This document shows positions 6,113-12,779 of a DNA stretch of 18,847 nt, piece by piece (within the stretch, counting starts at the first letter, position 1; each line of letters starts with the position of its first letter). The stretch lies in assembly GCA_027065635.1 (NCBI GenBank), contig JAMONQ010000021.1, positions 1 through 18,847 of the forward strand, written 5' to 3'. The DNA is from Campylobacterales bacterium (GTDB lineage: Bacteria > Campylobacterota > Campylobacteria > Campylobacterales > Hydrogenimonadaceae). The notes under the pieces are model-generated. The model had not been told where the DNA came from, did no database searches, and saw only the letters and a program-made list of their open reading frames with translations. The position numbers and the translations under genes are program-made.

Positions 6113-7459
6113 ATGAAAATTGCACAATTTAGTCGAATAGGATTTATTATGGCGGCGGCAGGCTCTGCCGTGGGACTTGGAAATATCTGGAAGTTTCCGT
6201 ATATGACAGGCGAGTATGGCGGCGGAGCTTTCGTGCTTGTATATCTTATCACCATTGCTTTCGTAGGCTTCTCCGTAATGGTAGCGGAAATGCTCATAGG
6301 AGCACTCGGACGCAAAGATACGGTCGGGAGTTTCGAACGGCTCGCTCCGCCCGATAAAAAAGGGTGGAAATATGCCGGATTCATGGGGTTTAACGGTCTG
6401 ATCATCATGACTTTCTACTCTGTTGTCATCGGCTGGATCTTCTATTATCTTTTCAAGCTCTCAAGCGCTCTTCCGACATCTACAGAGACGGCGAAAGCGA
6501 CTTTCGACAACCTCGTCGCAAACGAGCCGGGAGTACAGATCTTTTGGCATACTGTCGCGACACTGATAGTAACCTACATCGTATATCGCGGCATAAAGGG
6601 GGGGATCGAAAAGATCAACCTGATCCTGATGCCGGCACTTATGATGATACTGTTTGGAATGCTTTTTTACGCTTTCAGTCTCGACGGCTTTTCAAAAGCT
6701 TTTTCGTTTATGTTCGAACCGGACTGGAGCAAGCTAAACTCGGAGGCTATCGTACGCGCTGTCGGCCACTCCTTTTTCACTCTCTCGCTCGGCATGGGAG
6801 CGATCATGACATACGCCGCCTCGCTACCGAAACATACCAGTATCACCCAGACCGCCTTTATAGTCACCTTCATGGATACTCTGATCGCGCTTGTGGCCGG
6901 ACTTGTGATCTACACGTTCTTGTTTCAGGAGGGCGCACCTGCGGCGCAAGGGCCCGGACTCGTATTCATATCTTTGCCGGTAGTACTCTCTAACTTCGGA
7001 TATATCGGAACTTTTTTGGCGCTTCTTTTTTTCCTCGCACTCTCTTTTGCCGGCCTGACATCGGCCGTCTCCCTGGTAGAACCGGTGGTCCAGTATATTA
7101 TAGACCGTTTCGATACCACACGACTCAAAGCTGTACTTATCGCTGGATCGGCATACTACATAGTAGGCATAGGAGCGCTTCTTAGCTATACCAAAGCATG
7201 GGGAGAGACGTTCTCGATAGCGGGCAAACCGCTTTTTGATATTCTAGAGTATACGACCGACTCGATACTTTTGCCTTTGGGCGGTCTCTTGATAGCAGTT
7301 TTTGTTGGATACGTTCTTCAAAAGGAGAGAGTAAGATCGGCACTTGCGCATGAAATGGGCGACAGATACTTCGCCGTCTGGCGTTTCAGTATACGCTATG
7401 TTGCACCGATTGCACTCGTTTTCATGATGCTGAACCTCATGGGAGTGCTTAAAATCTGA
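6113..7459 (+). CDS. Sodium-dependent transporter of the NSS/SNF family
   Basis: A 448-residue inner-membrane protein of the neurotransmitter:sodium symporter family (LeuT, MhsT, TnaT). Span 1 shows the signature unwound helix and sodium-binding motif GSAVGLGNIWKFPY, followed by GEYGGGAFVLVYL in span 2. About 11-12 hydrophobic spans cover the length, shorter than eukaryotic members and typical of bacterial ones. These carriers use the sodium gradient to take up amino acids or related amines; the substrate cannot be read from the sequence. It stands alone, divergent from the tRNA operon and convergent with the GGDEF-like gene (21-nt gap). Only a weak AGGG site precedes the ATG. Confidence 0.93.
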   Translation: MKIAQFSRIGFIMAAAGSAVGLGNIWKFPYMTGEYGGGAFVLVYLITIAFVGFSVMVAEMLIGALGRKDTVGSFERLAPPDKKGWKYAGFMGFNGLIIMTFYSVVIGWIFYYLFKLSSALPTSTETAKATFDNLVANEPGVQIFWHTVATLIVTYIVYRGIKGGIEKINLILMPALMMILFGMLFYAFSLDGFSKAFSFMFEPDWSKLNSEAIVRAVGHSFFTLSLGMGAIMTYAASLPKHTSITQTAFIVTFMDTLIALVAGLVIYTFLFQEGAPAAQGPGLVFISLPVVLSNFGYIGTFLALLFFLALSFAGLTSAVSLVEPVVQYIIDRFDTTRLKAVLIAGSAYYIVGIGALLSYTKAWGETFSIAGKPLFDILEYTTDSILLPLGGLLIAVFVGYVLQKERVRSALAHEMGDRYFAVWRFSIRYVAPIALVFMMLNLMGVLKI

Positions 7460-7480
7460 TATCGCCGCAGTACCGGAAGA

Positions 7481-7918
7481 TCAATGCGATAGCACGGAGT
7501 CGTCTACTATCAGGCTGTCGCTTTTGCTCGCTATGACAAAGAGCGTAAGGAGTCTCTTGAGAGCGCTGTCAAGATCGTCGTCCGGATGAAGCTGGGTTAT
7601 CGCGACCCTGTTTTTTTCGTTATGAAGCTCCATATGAAGCATCAGGTTTTCGGTAGCTTTGACCGCCCCCGGTATTTCGGTATGGTCGAAGAGGAAAATA
7701 TAGTGCCCTTCGGCCAGACGAACCAGATGGTCCGTTCTGCGGCTATAGGCATCGAACTTCTTTTCAAACTGCGGATCGCCGCAGCGGCACATACCTATAG
7801 TAACCGGGCACCCGTAGCGCTTGAGGCGATAGAGCTCCCTGTCTATATACCTTTTTGCACTACTCTCTTCTAGCCATCCTTGAAACTTCCTTTGCTCGTT
7901 CAGTCCGTTGAAGTGCAT
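7481..7918 (-). CDS. Lone, degenerate GGDEF-like domain protein
   Basis: A 145-residue protein from the ATG at 7918, supported by AAAGGG 6 nt upstream; the frame extends further 5' but into thiG. Its pattern follows the GGDEF fold without its catalytic residues. RYIDRELYRLKRYGCPVTIG matches the start of the domain. RRTDHLVRLAEGHYIFLF occupies the place of the RxxD..aRyGGDEFvvll block, with AEGHYI instead of GGDEF. A helix of the A...AENLM type follows. The Asp and Lys/Asn residues that bind metal and GTP are absent, so cyclase activity is unlikely. It may bind nucleotide or be a structural or regulatory remnant. It lies 37 nt after thiG and is probably co-transcribed. The family call rests on pattern alone. 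Confidence 0.6.
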   Translation of the reverse strand: MHFNGLNEQRKFQGWLEESSAKRYIDRELYRLKRYGCPVTIGMCRCGDPQFEKKFDAYSRRTDHLVRLAEGHYIFLFDHTEIPGAVKATENLMLHMELHNEKNRVAITQLHPDDDLDSALKRLLTLFVIASKSDSLIVDDSVLSH

Positions 7919-7955
7919 GATATACCCTTTCGATTTTTGGCGGCGGCTAAAGCGT

Positions 7956-8735
7956 CTAAAACTGTACCATCCCGTCGACCGGACTCGATGCGGTCGCATA
8001 CGGTCGTTTCGGAATACGCCCGGCAAGATAGCTCATACGTCCGGCAATAACCGCATGCTTCATAGCCTCGGCCATCAGGATCGGCTCTTTGGCCTGGGCG
8101 ATAGCGGTATTTGTAAGCACCGCATCGGCTCCAAGCTCCATTGCCGCGGCCGCATCGCTCGCCTGTCCGATTCCGGCATCGACGATAACCGGTACGCTCA
8201 CCGCTTCGCGAACAAATACCACATTATACCTGTTTTGCACACCGAGCCCGCTGCCGATAGGCGCTGCCAGAGGCATAACCGCAGCCGCGCCGGCATCTTC
8301 GAGACGTTTTGCGATGATTGGATCGTCATTGGTGTAGGCCATAACGGTAAAACCCTCTTTGGCCAGAACTTCACACGCCTTTATCGTCTCGATAACGTCA
8401 GGATAGAGTGTCTTTTGGGTATCTCCAATGACTTCGAGCTTGATAAGATCTATCCCCGTAGCTTCCCGCGTCAGTCTAAAGAGAGTTATAGCTTCATCGG
8501 CAGTAGTACAGCCCGCACTGTTTGGAAGAAACTTGACATCCGTATCCTTGAAGTAGTCCATCAGGTTCTCTTCGTTCGGATCTGTAATGTTGACACGCCT
8601 GACCGCCACCGTGATCATCTCCGATCCGCTTGCAAGCGTCGCATCCTTGGTAGTCTGAAAATCGGGATACTTTCCGCTACCTACAATCAGACGGCTTTTG
8701 AATTCATAACTGCCTATCTTGAGAATATCACCCAT
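7956..8735 (-). CDS. thiG: Thiazole synthase ThiG
   Basis: A 259-residue TIM-barrel enzyme of thiamine biosynthesis. With ThiS thiocarboxylate, 1-deoxy-D-xylulose 5-phosphate and dehydroglycine (from ThiH or ThiO) it makes the thiazole phosphate moiety. The Schiff-base lysine is Lys99 in LIKLEVIGD. The phosphate-binding and C-terminal motifs (MPLAAPIGSG, PVIVDAGIG, DAVLTNTAIA) are intact and the length is normal. A clear AGGAGA precedes the ATG at 8735. Unlike many genomes, no thiS, thiF, thiH or thiE is adjacent; the only neighbour on the message is the GGDEF-like gene. No TPP riboswitch is evident in the short leader. Confidence 0.96.
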   Translation of the reverse strand: MGDILKIGSYEFKSRLIVGSGKYPDFQTTKDATLASGSEMITVAVRRVNITDPNEENLMDYFKDTDVKFLPNSAGCTTADEAITLFRLTREATGIDLIKLEVIGDTQKTLYPDVIETIKACEVLAKEGFTVMAYTNDDPIIAKRLEDAGAAAVMPLAAPIGSGLGVQNRYNVVFVREAVSVPVIVDAGIGQASDAAAAMELGADAVLTNTAIAQAKEPILMAEAMKHAVIAGRMSYLAGRIPKRPYATASSPVDGMVQF

Positions 8736-8768
8736 AAAAAGTCTCCTAACATAATTACGTATAGGTGA

Positions 8769-8777
8769 TTTATAACA
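8769..8777 (-). promoter_or_regulatory. Putative extended -10 promoter of thiG
   Basis: The minus strand reads TGTTATAAA (hexamer TATAAA, complement of 8769-8774), a TGn extended -10 about 34 nt before the thiG ATG. No convincing -35 box is present. Confidence 0.45.
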
Positions 8778-8814
8778 TAGGGGGACTTGAAGAAAATTGA
8801 AAGGAGTGCGCTAA

Positions 8815-8830
8815 GAGGCCCGAAGGCCTC
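8815..8830 (-). terminator. UUCG-tetraloop hairpin after the Hsp20 gene
   Basis: GAGGCC-TTCG-GGCCTC on the minus strand, 5 nt past the Hsp20 stop codon, forms a 6-bp GC-rich stem capped by the very stable C(UUCG)G loop. No strong T-run follows, so it may be a weak terminator or a 3'-end stabiliser. Confidence 0.5.
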
Positions 8831-8835
8831 CCGGC

Positions 8836-9276
8836 TTATTTTACAGGAATCTCTTTGACCTCTTTTTCCTCTTTTTTGACTTTGGGCAGAGTAATGTGAA
8901 GTACGCCGTCTTCGGTCTTGGCATCGATATTTTCGGCATCTACATTGTCAGGCAGCGAAAAAGTCCTCATGAACTTTCCGTAGCTTGACTCTATCTTGTA
9001 ATAATCCTCTTTTTTGACCTCATCTTTGAACTTTCGCTCTCCCGAGATAGTCAGAGTTCCTTTTTCCGGATCGATATTTACCTTGATATCCTCTTTTTTG
9101 ACTCCCGGCAAATCGACTTCCACGACATATGCATTTTCATCTTCTCTTGTGTTTACGGTGGGTACAAATGCGTTTACCACCTCTTTTTCACTCTTTGCGG
9201 GAAGATCTACCGCTCCAAGAATACGTTTTTCAAGCTCACGAATCTCTGCAAAGGGATCAAATCTTGTTACCAACAT
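8836..9276 (-). CDS. Small heat-shock protein (Hsp20/alpha-crystallin family)
   Basis: A 146-residue ATP-independent chaperone. The N-terminal arm (1-38) begins MLVTRFDPFAEIRELEKRI, a common bacterial IbpA/HspA-type start. The alpha-crystallin domain spans about 39-132, with the VEVDLPGVKKEDI strand and the hallmark DGVLHITLPK near its end. The Lys/Glu-rich C-terminus contains an I-P-V motif (EIPVK), like the I-x-I/V tail that docks between dimers. A perfect AAGGAGG precedes the ATG. A sigma-70 promoter with TTGACA and TATAAT lies upstream; no CIRCE or HAIR operator was recognised. It is a single-gene unit. Confidence 0.95.
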   Translation of the reverse strand: MLVTRFDPFAEIRELEKRILGAVDLPAKSEKEVVNAFVPTVNTREDENAYVVEVDLPGVKKEDIKVNIDPEKGTLTISGERKFKDEVKKEDYYKIESSYGKFMRTFSLPDNVDAENIDAKTEDGVLHITLPKVKKEEKEVKEIPVK

Positions 9277-9302
9277 GGCATCCTCCTTTTTAAATTTTTA
9301 AA

Positions 9303-9332
9303 ATTATAGCAAGTTGATAGTGTTATTGTCAA
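9303..9332 (-). promoter_or_regulatory. Sigma-70 promoter of the Hsp20 gene
   Basis: The minus strand has TTGACA (9327-9332), an 18-nt spacer and TATAAT (9303-9308), about 27 nt before the ATG. This housekeeping-type promoter implies that induction, if any, uses a repressor not identified here. Confidence 0.75.
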
Positions 9333-9399
9333 GGTTCTTGTATATTTTTTGTAAAATATTTAAACAGAATCGACTAAATCAAAGCGGCTCCGTCGAGTT

Positions 9400-9408
9400 T
9401 GATACAAT
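9400..9408 (+). promoter_or_regulatory. Putative extended -10 promoter of the SDR gene
   Basis: TGATACAAT (hexamer TACAAT, 9403-9408) lies 22 nt before the ATG at 9431. The related CGATACAAT occurs upstream of ilvD at 11059-11066. Confidence 0.45.
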
Positions 9409-9430
9409 TTTGAAAAAAGTGGAGTCGCAA

Positions 9431-10129
9431 ATGGAGAAAGTTTTGATCACAGGAGTCAACTCGGGAATCGGTCACGCCCTGAGCGAAGCATATATAAACA
9501 GAGGTGCGAAAATATACGGCATAGGCAAAAAGAGAGTCTCTTCCCATTCCGGAGAGAACTTCAACTATCTTCAGCTCGATCTTAAAGCACCGGAGAAAAT
9601 CCCCCAAAAGCTTTCCGCATTTTTAAATGGTGAGCAGAAACTGGATATGGTTTTGCTCAATGCCGGCATACTCGGAGAGATAAAAGAGATGAGCGATACC
9701 GCACTTTACGAAATCGAGGAGGTCATGGCGGTAAACGTATGGGCGAACAAGGTAATTATAGATACTCTAAACTCCATGAATATCGAGGTGGGGCAGATTG
9801 TCGGCATCTCTTCCGGAGCGGCGGTCAACGCAAGCAAGGGATGGGGAAGCTACTCCCTGTCCAAGTCGGCCCTGAACATGCTACTCAAGCTCTACAGCCG
9901 CGAGATGGAAAATACACATATCACCGCACTCGCACCAGGCGTGATAGATACTCCCATGGTAAGGTACATTACCGATGAAGTGGACCCTGTAAAATACCCT
10001 TCGGCCAAAAGACTCAAAGAGGGACCTATTTTAAAACCGGAAGTTGCGGCACAAAGACTGATAGAGGCGTTTGAAAAGGTAAAATCGTACGAAAGCGGAA
10101 GTTTTCTCGATATAAGAACTATGCAGTAA
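9431..10129 (+). CDS. Short-chain dehydrogenase/reductase
   Basis: A 232-residue SDR starting at the ATG at 9431, chosen for the GTGGAG site 7 nt upstream and because the cofactor motif must lie at the N-terminus. The in-frame extension back to 9314 would add 39 implausible residues. The Rossmann motif TGVNSGIG (residues 7-14), LNAGILG (76-82), and the catalytic Ser127/128, Tyr141 and Lys145 (YSLSK) are all intact. The classical SDR fold reduces or oxidises carbonyl/alcohol groups with NAD(P)H; the substrate is not predictable. It is a single gene, divergent from Hsp20, and its stop codon abuts the 3' end of the 4.5S RNA gene. Confidence 0.9.
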   Translation: MEKVLITGVNSGIGHALSEAYINRGAKIYGIGKKRVSSHSGENFNYLQLDLKAPEKIPQKLSAFLNGEQKLDMVLLNAGILGEIKEMSDTALYEIEEVMAVNVWANKVIIDTLNSMNIEVGQIVGISSGAAVNASKGWGSYSLSKSALNMLLKLYSREMENTHITALAPGVIDTPMVRYITDEVDPVKYPSAKRLKEGPILKPEVAAQRLIEAFEKVKSYESGSFLDIRTMQ

Positions 10130-10130
10130 A

Positions 10131-10238
10131 AGACTCCCCTCCAGATTACTGCGGCACCCGGCGTGACAGGGTGGGCTGCTACGTTCCCGTCCTGACCCGG
10201 TGTCCTGCCACACCGTTGCACAGGTCTGAAGAGGAGCG
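10131..10238 (-). ncRNA. ffs: 4.5S RNA of the signal recognition particle
   Basis: The minus strand contains the conserved SRP core, GGTCAGGACG-GGAA-CGTAGCAGCC: the Ffh-binding symmetric loop region capped by a GGAA tetraloop on an ACG/CGT stem. The ends close the rod. CTCCTCTTCAGA (5' side, complement of 10225-10236) pairs over 12 bp, with two G-U pairs, with TCTGGAGGGGAG (complement of 10134-10145), and TCTTTT follows as a terminator run. It works with Ffh and FtsY to target membrane proteins. It lies 40 nt after the tRNA-Ser(GGA) gene with no clear promoter of its own, so it is probably processed from the tRNA transcript. Confidence 0.88.
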
Positions 10239-10277
10239 CTCAATCCGCCGAAACGGACTCAGCGCAAATGTCAAAAA

Positions 10278-10365
10278 TGGCAGAGAGGAAGGGATTCGAA
10301 CCCTCGGTGGCTTGCGCCACACACGCGTTCCAGGCGTGCGCCTTCGACCACTCGGCCACCTCTCT
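10278..10365 (-). tRNA. tRNA-Ser (anticodon GGA)
   Basis: Class II tRNA with a long variable arm (TGTGGCGCAAGCCACCG). The acceptor AGAGAGG pairs with CCTCTCT, discriminator G is followed by an encoded CCA, and the anticodon loop CTGGAAC gives GGA. Last tRNA before ffs. Confidence 0.95.
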
Positions 10366-10439
10366 ATATTTCGAGTGTCAGTTTTATCCGGATTCGAAGC
10401 AGAACCCAACCATCCGTAACGCAACACTCATGGGAAATA

Positions 10440-10527
10440 TGGCCGGGGGACAGGGATTCGAACCCTGGGAGGTGTGACCCTCAACGGTTTTCAAGACCGC
10501 CGCTTTCGACCACTCAGCCATCCCCCG
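10440..10527 (-). tRNA. tRNA-Ser (anticodon TGA)
   Basis: Class II tRNA. The acceptor CGGGGGA pairs with TCCCCCG, discriminator G is followed by an encoded CCA, the anticodon loop CTTGAAA gives TGA, and a long variable arm is present. Confidence 0.95.
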
Positions 10528-10544
10528 AACTTTTGAAGCAAATG

Positions 10545-10620
10545 TGGAGGCGGTATCCGGAATTGAACACGGAGATCACAGCCTTGCGGGGCTGCTGCCT
10601 TGACACTTGGCTATACCGCC
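10545..10620 (-). tRNA. Aberrant tRNA-Cys-like gene (GCA)
   Basis: Complete acceptor (GGCGGTA with TACCGCC), discriminator T and encoded CCA. The D stem GCC/GGC and the triplet GCA match the normal tRNA-Cys encoded 5 nt upstream, so both main CysRS identity features (U73 and GCA) are kept. Elsewhere it departs from the norm. The anticodon arm either has a 5-bp stem GCAGC/GCTGT with an 8-nt loop CCCGCAAG, or a 6-bp stem with a 6-nt loop CCGCAA. In both cases the base before GCA is C, not the near-universal U33. The T stem TCCG-T-G has one bulged T against CCGGA. The D loop reads GTGTCAA instead of GTGGTAA, losing one of the two Gs. It could be a decaying duplicate or a specialised tRNA; the intact acceptor and CCA argue against simple decay. 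Confidence 0.7.
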
Positions 10621-10625
10621 GTATC

Positions 10626-10699
10626 TGGAGGCGACACCCGGATTCGAACCGGGGATCAGGGCTTTGCAGGCCCGTGCCTTACCACTTGGCTATGTCGCC
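10626..10699 (-). tRNA. tRNA-Cys (anticodon GCA)
   Basis: A canonical 74-nt tRNA. The acceptor GGCGACA pairs with TGTCGCC, discriminator T is followed by an encoded CCA, the anticodon loop CTGCAAA lies between GGGC and GCCC, and the T arm is CCCGG-TTCGAAT-CCGGG. Confidence 0.96.
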
Positions 10700-10705
10700 C
10701 TAGGC

Positions 10706-10792
10706 TGGTGCCCGGAGCCGGACTTGAACCGGCACGAACAAATGTTCGAGGGATTTTAAGTCCCTTGCGTCTACCGATTCCGCCATCCGGGC
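10706..10792 (-). tRNA. tRNA-Leu (anticodon TAA)
   Basis: Class II tRNA. The acceptor GCCCGGA pairs with TCCGGGC, discriminator A is followed by an encoded CCA, the anticodon loop CTTAAAA gives TAA, and the variable arm is CGAACATTTGTTCG. Confidence 0.96.
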
Positions 10793-10842
10793 TGTAAATT
10801 TGTTCGGTTGTCAAACTATCACAAATTTCTTGGCAAAAACCA

Positions 10843-10917
<75 letters not shown>

Positions 10918-10933
10918 ATATTTTGGGATCGGT

Positions 10934-10962
10934 ATTATAGCCCAAATTTTCACCTATGTAAA
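10934..10962 (-). promoter_or_regulatory. Sigma-70 promoter of the Gly-Leu-Cys-Cys-like-Ser-Ser-ffs operon
   Basis: The minus strand has TTTACA (10957-10962), a 17-nt spacer and TATAAT (10934-10939), about 17 nt before tRNA-Gly. No comparable promoter is seen inside the cluster, which suggests a single transcript. Confidence 0.8.
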
Positions 10963-11096
10963 GGGTTTGTATAAGTCCGCAACATCATAAGCGCATAAAA
11001 GAGTCTTCGGCACAACGATACTGCCAAATCTGTTTGCAGGGAGTTAAAGCTCTTTTTCGATACAATTTGCTGACATTTTTTCCATGGAGCCTACCA

Positions 11097-12776
11097 ATGC
11101 GCAGCGATATCATAAAACGCGGTTTCGAACGTGCACCGCACAGAAGTCTTTTGCGGGCCACCGGCCTCAAAGACGAGGACTTTGACAAACCTTTCATAGG
11201 GGTTGCAAACAGCTATATCGATATCATTCCCGGCCACTTCTTTTTGCAGGAGTACGGTCGTATCGTGAAAGAGGCGATCCGTGAAGCCGGAGGTGTTCCG
11301 TTCGAGTTCAACACGATCGGAGTCGACGACGGTATTGCGATGGGGCATGACGGAATGCTCTACAGTCTGCCGAGTCGTGAAATAATAGCCGACAGCATAG
11401 AGACTGTGATGAATGCACACAAACTCGATGCGCTTATCTGCATTCCCAACTGCGACAAGATAGTACCCGGTATGATCATGGGGGCACTGCGCGTCAATGT
11501 ACCTACCATATTCGTTTCGGGCGGACCGATGAAGGCCGGTCGTCTAAAAGACGGCACCCCCATAGATCTGGCTACAGCTTTTGAAGCGGTAGGGGAGCAC
11601 GCCAGGGGTAAAATATCAGACGAACAGCTCTATGAGATAGAGTGTGAAGCGTGTCCGAGCGGCGGATCGTGCTCCGGAATGTTCACCGCCAACTCGATGA
11701 ATACCCTCTGCGAAGCGATGGGGATAGCTCTTCCGGGCAACGGAACTGTATTGGCCATGACCGAAGAGCGACTCGAGATGGTACGTACCGCCGCCAAACG
11801 AATTGTCGAAATGGCGAAAGCGGAAGGACCGAATATAAAAGACATACTCAACGAAAAGGCGGTAAACAACGCTTTTGTAGTAGATATGGCTATGGGAGGC
11901 AGCACCAATACCGTGCTGCACATGATGGCGATCGCCAAAGAGGCCGACGTAGACTTCGATCTGAAAAAGATCAACGAATTGAGCGACAAGGTGGCGAATA
12001 TCGCGAAGATATCTCCATCGTTAACGACAGTTCACATGGAGGATATAAACAACGCCGGCGGCGTCAATGCGGTGATGAAAGAGATCAGTAAACGGGGAGA
12101 CGTTTTGAAGCTCGACGCATTGACGGTTACAGGAGAGACTCTCGGCGAACGGATCGAAGATGCCGAAATAAAGGATACGAACATCATCCATACCATCGAC
12201 AACCCGTATAGCGAAGTGGGCGGCCTCTCCATACTCTACGGCAACCTGGCCGAAGAGGGAGCGGTGGTCAAGAGCGCCGGAATCGACCCCCACATGCGCA
12301 GATTCAGAGGTCCGGCAGTCTGTTTCGACAGCCAGCCGGAAGCGATTACAGGTATCATGAGCGGCAAGGTTAAGGCCGGCGACGTAGTCGTCATACGCTA
12401 CGAAGGGCCAAAAGGTGGACCCGGAATGCAGGAGATGCTGGCTCCTACCAGTCTCATAATGGGTATGGGTCTGGGTGACAAGGTGGCACTTATTACGGAC
12501 GGACGTTTCAGCGGCGCTACACGCGGCGCCTCCATAGGGCACGTAAGCCCGGAAGCTGCCGAGGGAGGAGCCATCGCGCTGATAAAAGACGGCGATATCA
12601 TTGAACTCGATGTAGATGCCCATATTCTAAGAGTCGATCTTGATGACGAAGAGCTGAAAAGAAGAAAAGAGGCTTGGACTCCCAGGAAAAAAGAGATTCC
12701 AAGCAAATGGCTAAAACGCTATAGCCTTCTGGTCTCCAATGCAGCCAACGGAGCGGTTCTAAAAACCGAACTATAA
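11097..12776 (+). CDS. ilvD: Dihydroxy-acid dehydratase
   Basis: A 559-residue enzyme of valine, leucine, isoleucine and pantothenate biosynthesis that dehydrates 2,3-dihydroxy-isovalerate and -3-methylvalerate. I chose the ATG at 11097 (GGAG 7 nt upstream; the protein begins MRSDIIKRG as in the family) over the open frame back to 11034. Iron-sulphur cysteines are Cys119 in CDKIVPGMIMG (signature 1) and Cys192 in CPSGGSCSGMF. Signature 2, LITDGRFSGATRG, is near the C-terminus. Residues 45-47 are PGH, where some DHADs carry a third Cys, so an E. coli-like oxygen-sensitive cluster is suggested but not proven. A TACAAT -10-like box (11061-11066) lies upstream. The next gene starts 3 nt after the stop. 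Confidence 0.96.
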   Translation: MRSDIIKRGFERAPHRSLLRATGLKDEDFDKPFIGVANSYIDIIPGHFFLQEYGRIVKEAIREAGGVPFEFNTIGVDDGIAMGHDGMLYSLPSREIIADSIETVMNAHKLDALICIPNCDKIVPGMIMGALRVNVPTIFVSGGPMKAGRLKDGTPIDLATAFEAVGEHARGKISDEQLYEIECEACPSGGSCSGMFTANSMNTLCEAMGIALPGNGTVLAMTEERLEMVRTAAKRIVEMAKAEGPNIKDILNEKAVNNAFVVDMAMGGSTNTVLHMMAIAKEADVDFDLKKINELSDKVANIAKISPSLTTVHMEDINNAGGVNAVMKEISKRGDVLKLDALTVTGETLGERIEDAEIKDTNIIHTIDNPYSEVGGLSILYGNLAEEGAVVKSAGIDPHMRRFRGPAVCFDSQPEAITGIMSGKVKAGDVVVIRYEGPKGGPGMQEMLAPTSLIMGMGLGDKVALITDGRFSGATRGASIGHVSPEAAEGGAIALIKDGDIIELDVDAHILRVDLDDEELKRRKEAWTPRKKEIPSKWLKRYSLLVSNAANGAVLKTEL

Positions 12777-12779
12777 AAC

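Noticed and set aside
7908..8768. Long open frame on the plus strand (286 codons) opposite thiG
   Set aside because: It is antisense to a full, motif-complete thiG; the predicted protein is rich in Arg, His and Cys with no family pattern.
8803..8813. GAGTGCGCTAA resembles half of a CIRCE operator
   Set aside because: It lies downstream of the Hsp20 gene, has an extra GC pair, and no inverted partner is present.
8736..8835. TPP riboswitch before thiG
   Set aside because: No CUGAGA-type core or matching helices are visible in the 100-nt region.
10171..10797. Open frames across ffs and the second tRNA cluster
   Set aside because: They overlap well-folded RNA genes on the opposite strand.
11651..12091. 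Alternative frame within ilvD rich in Arg and Gln
   Set aside because: It is a shadow of a complete ilvD with intact signatures.
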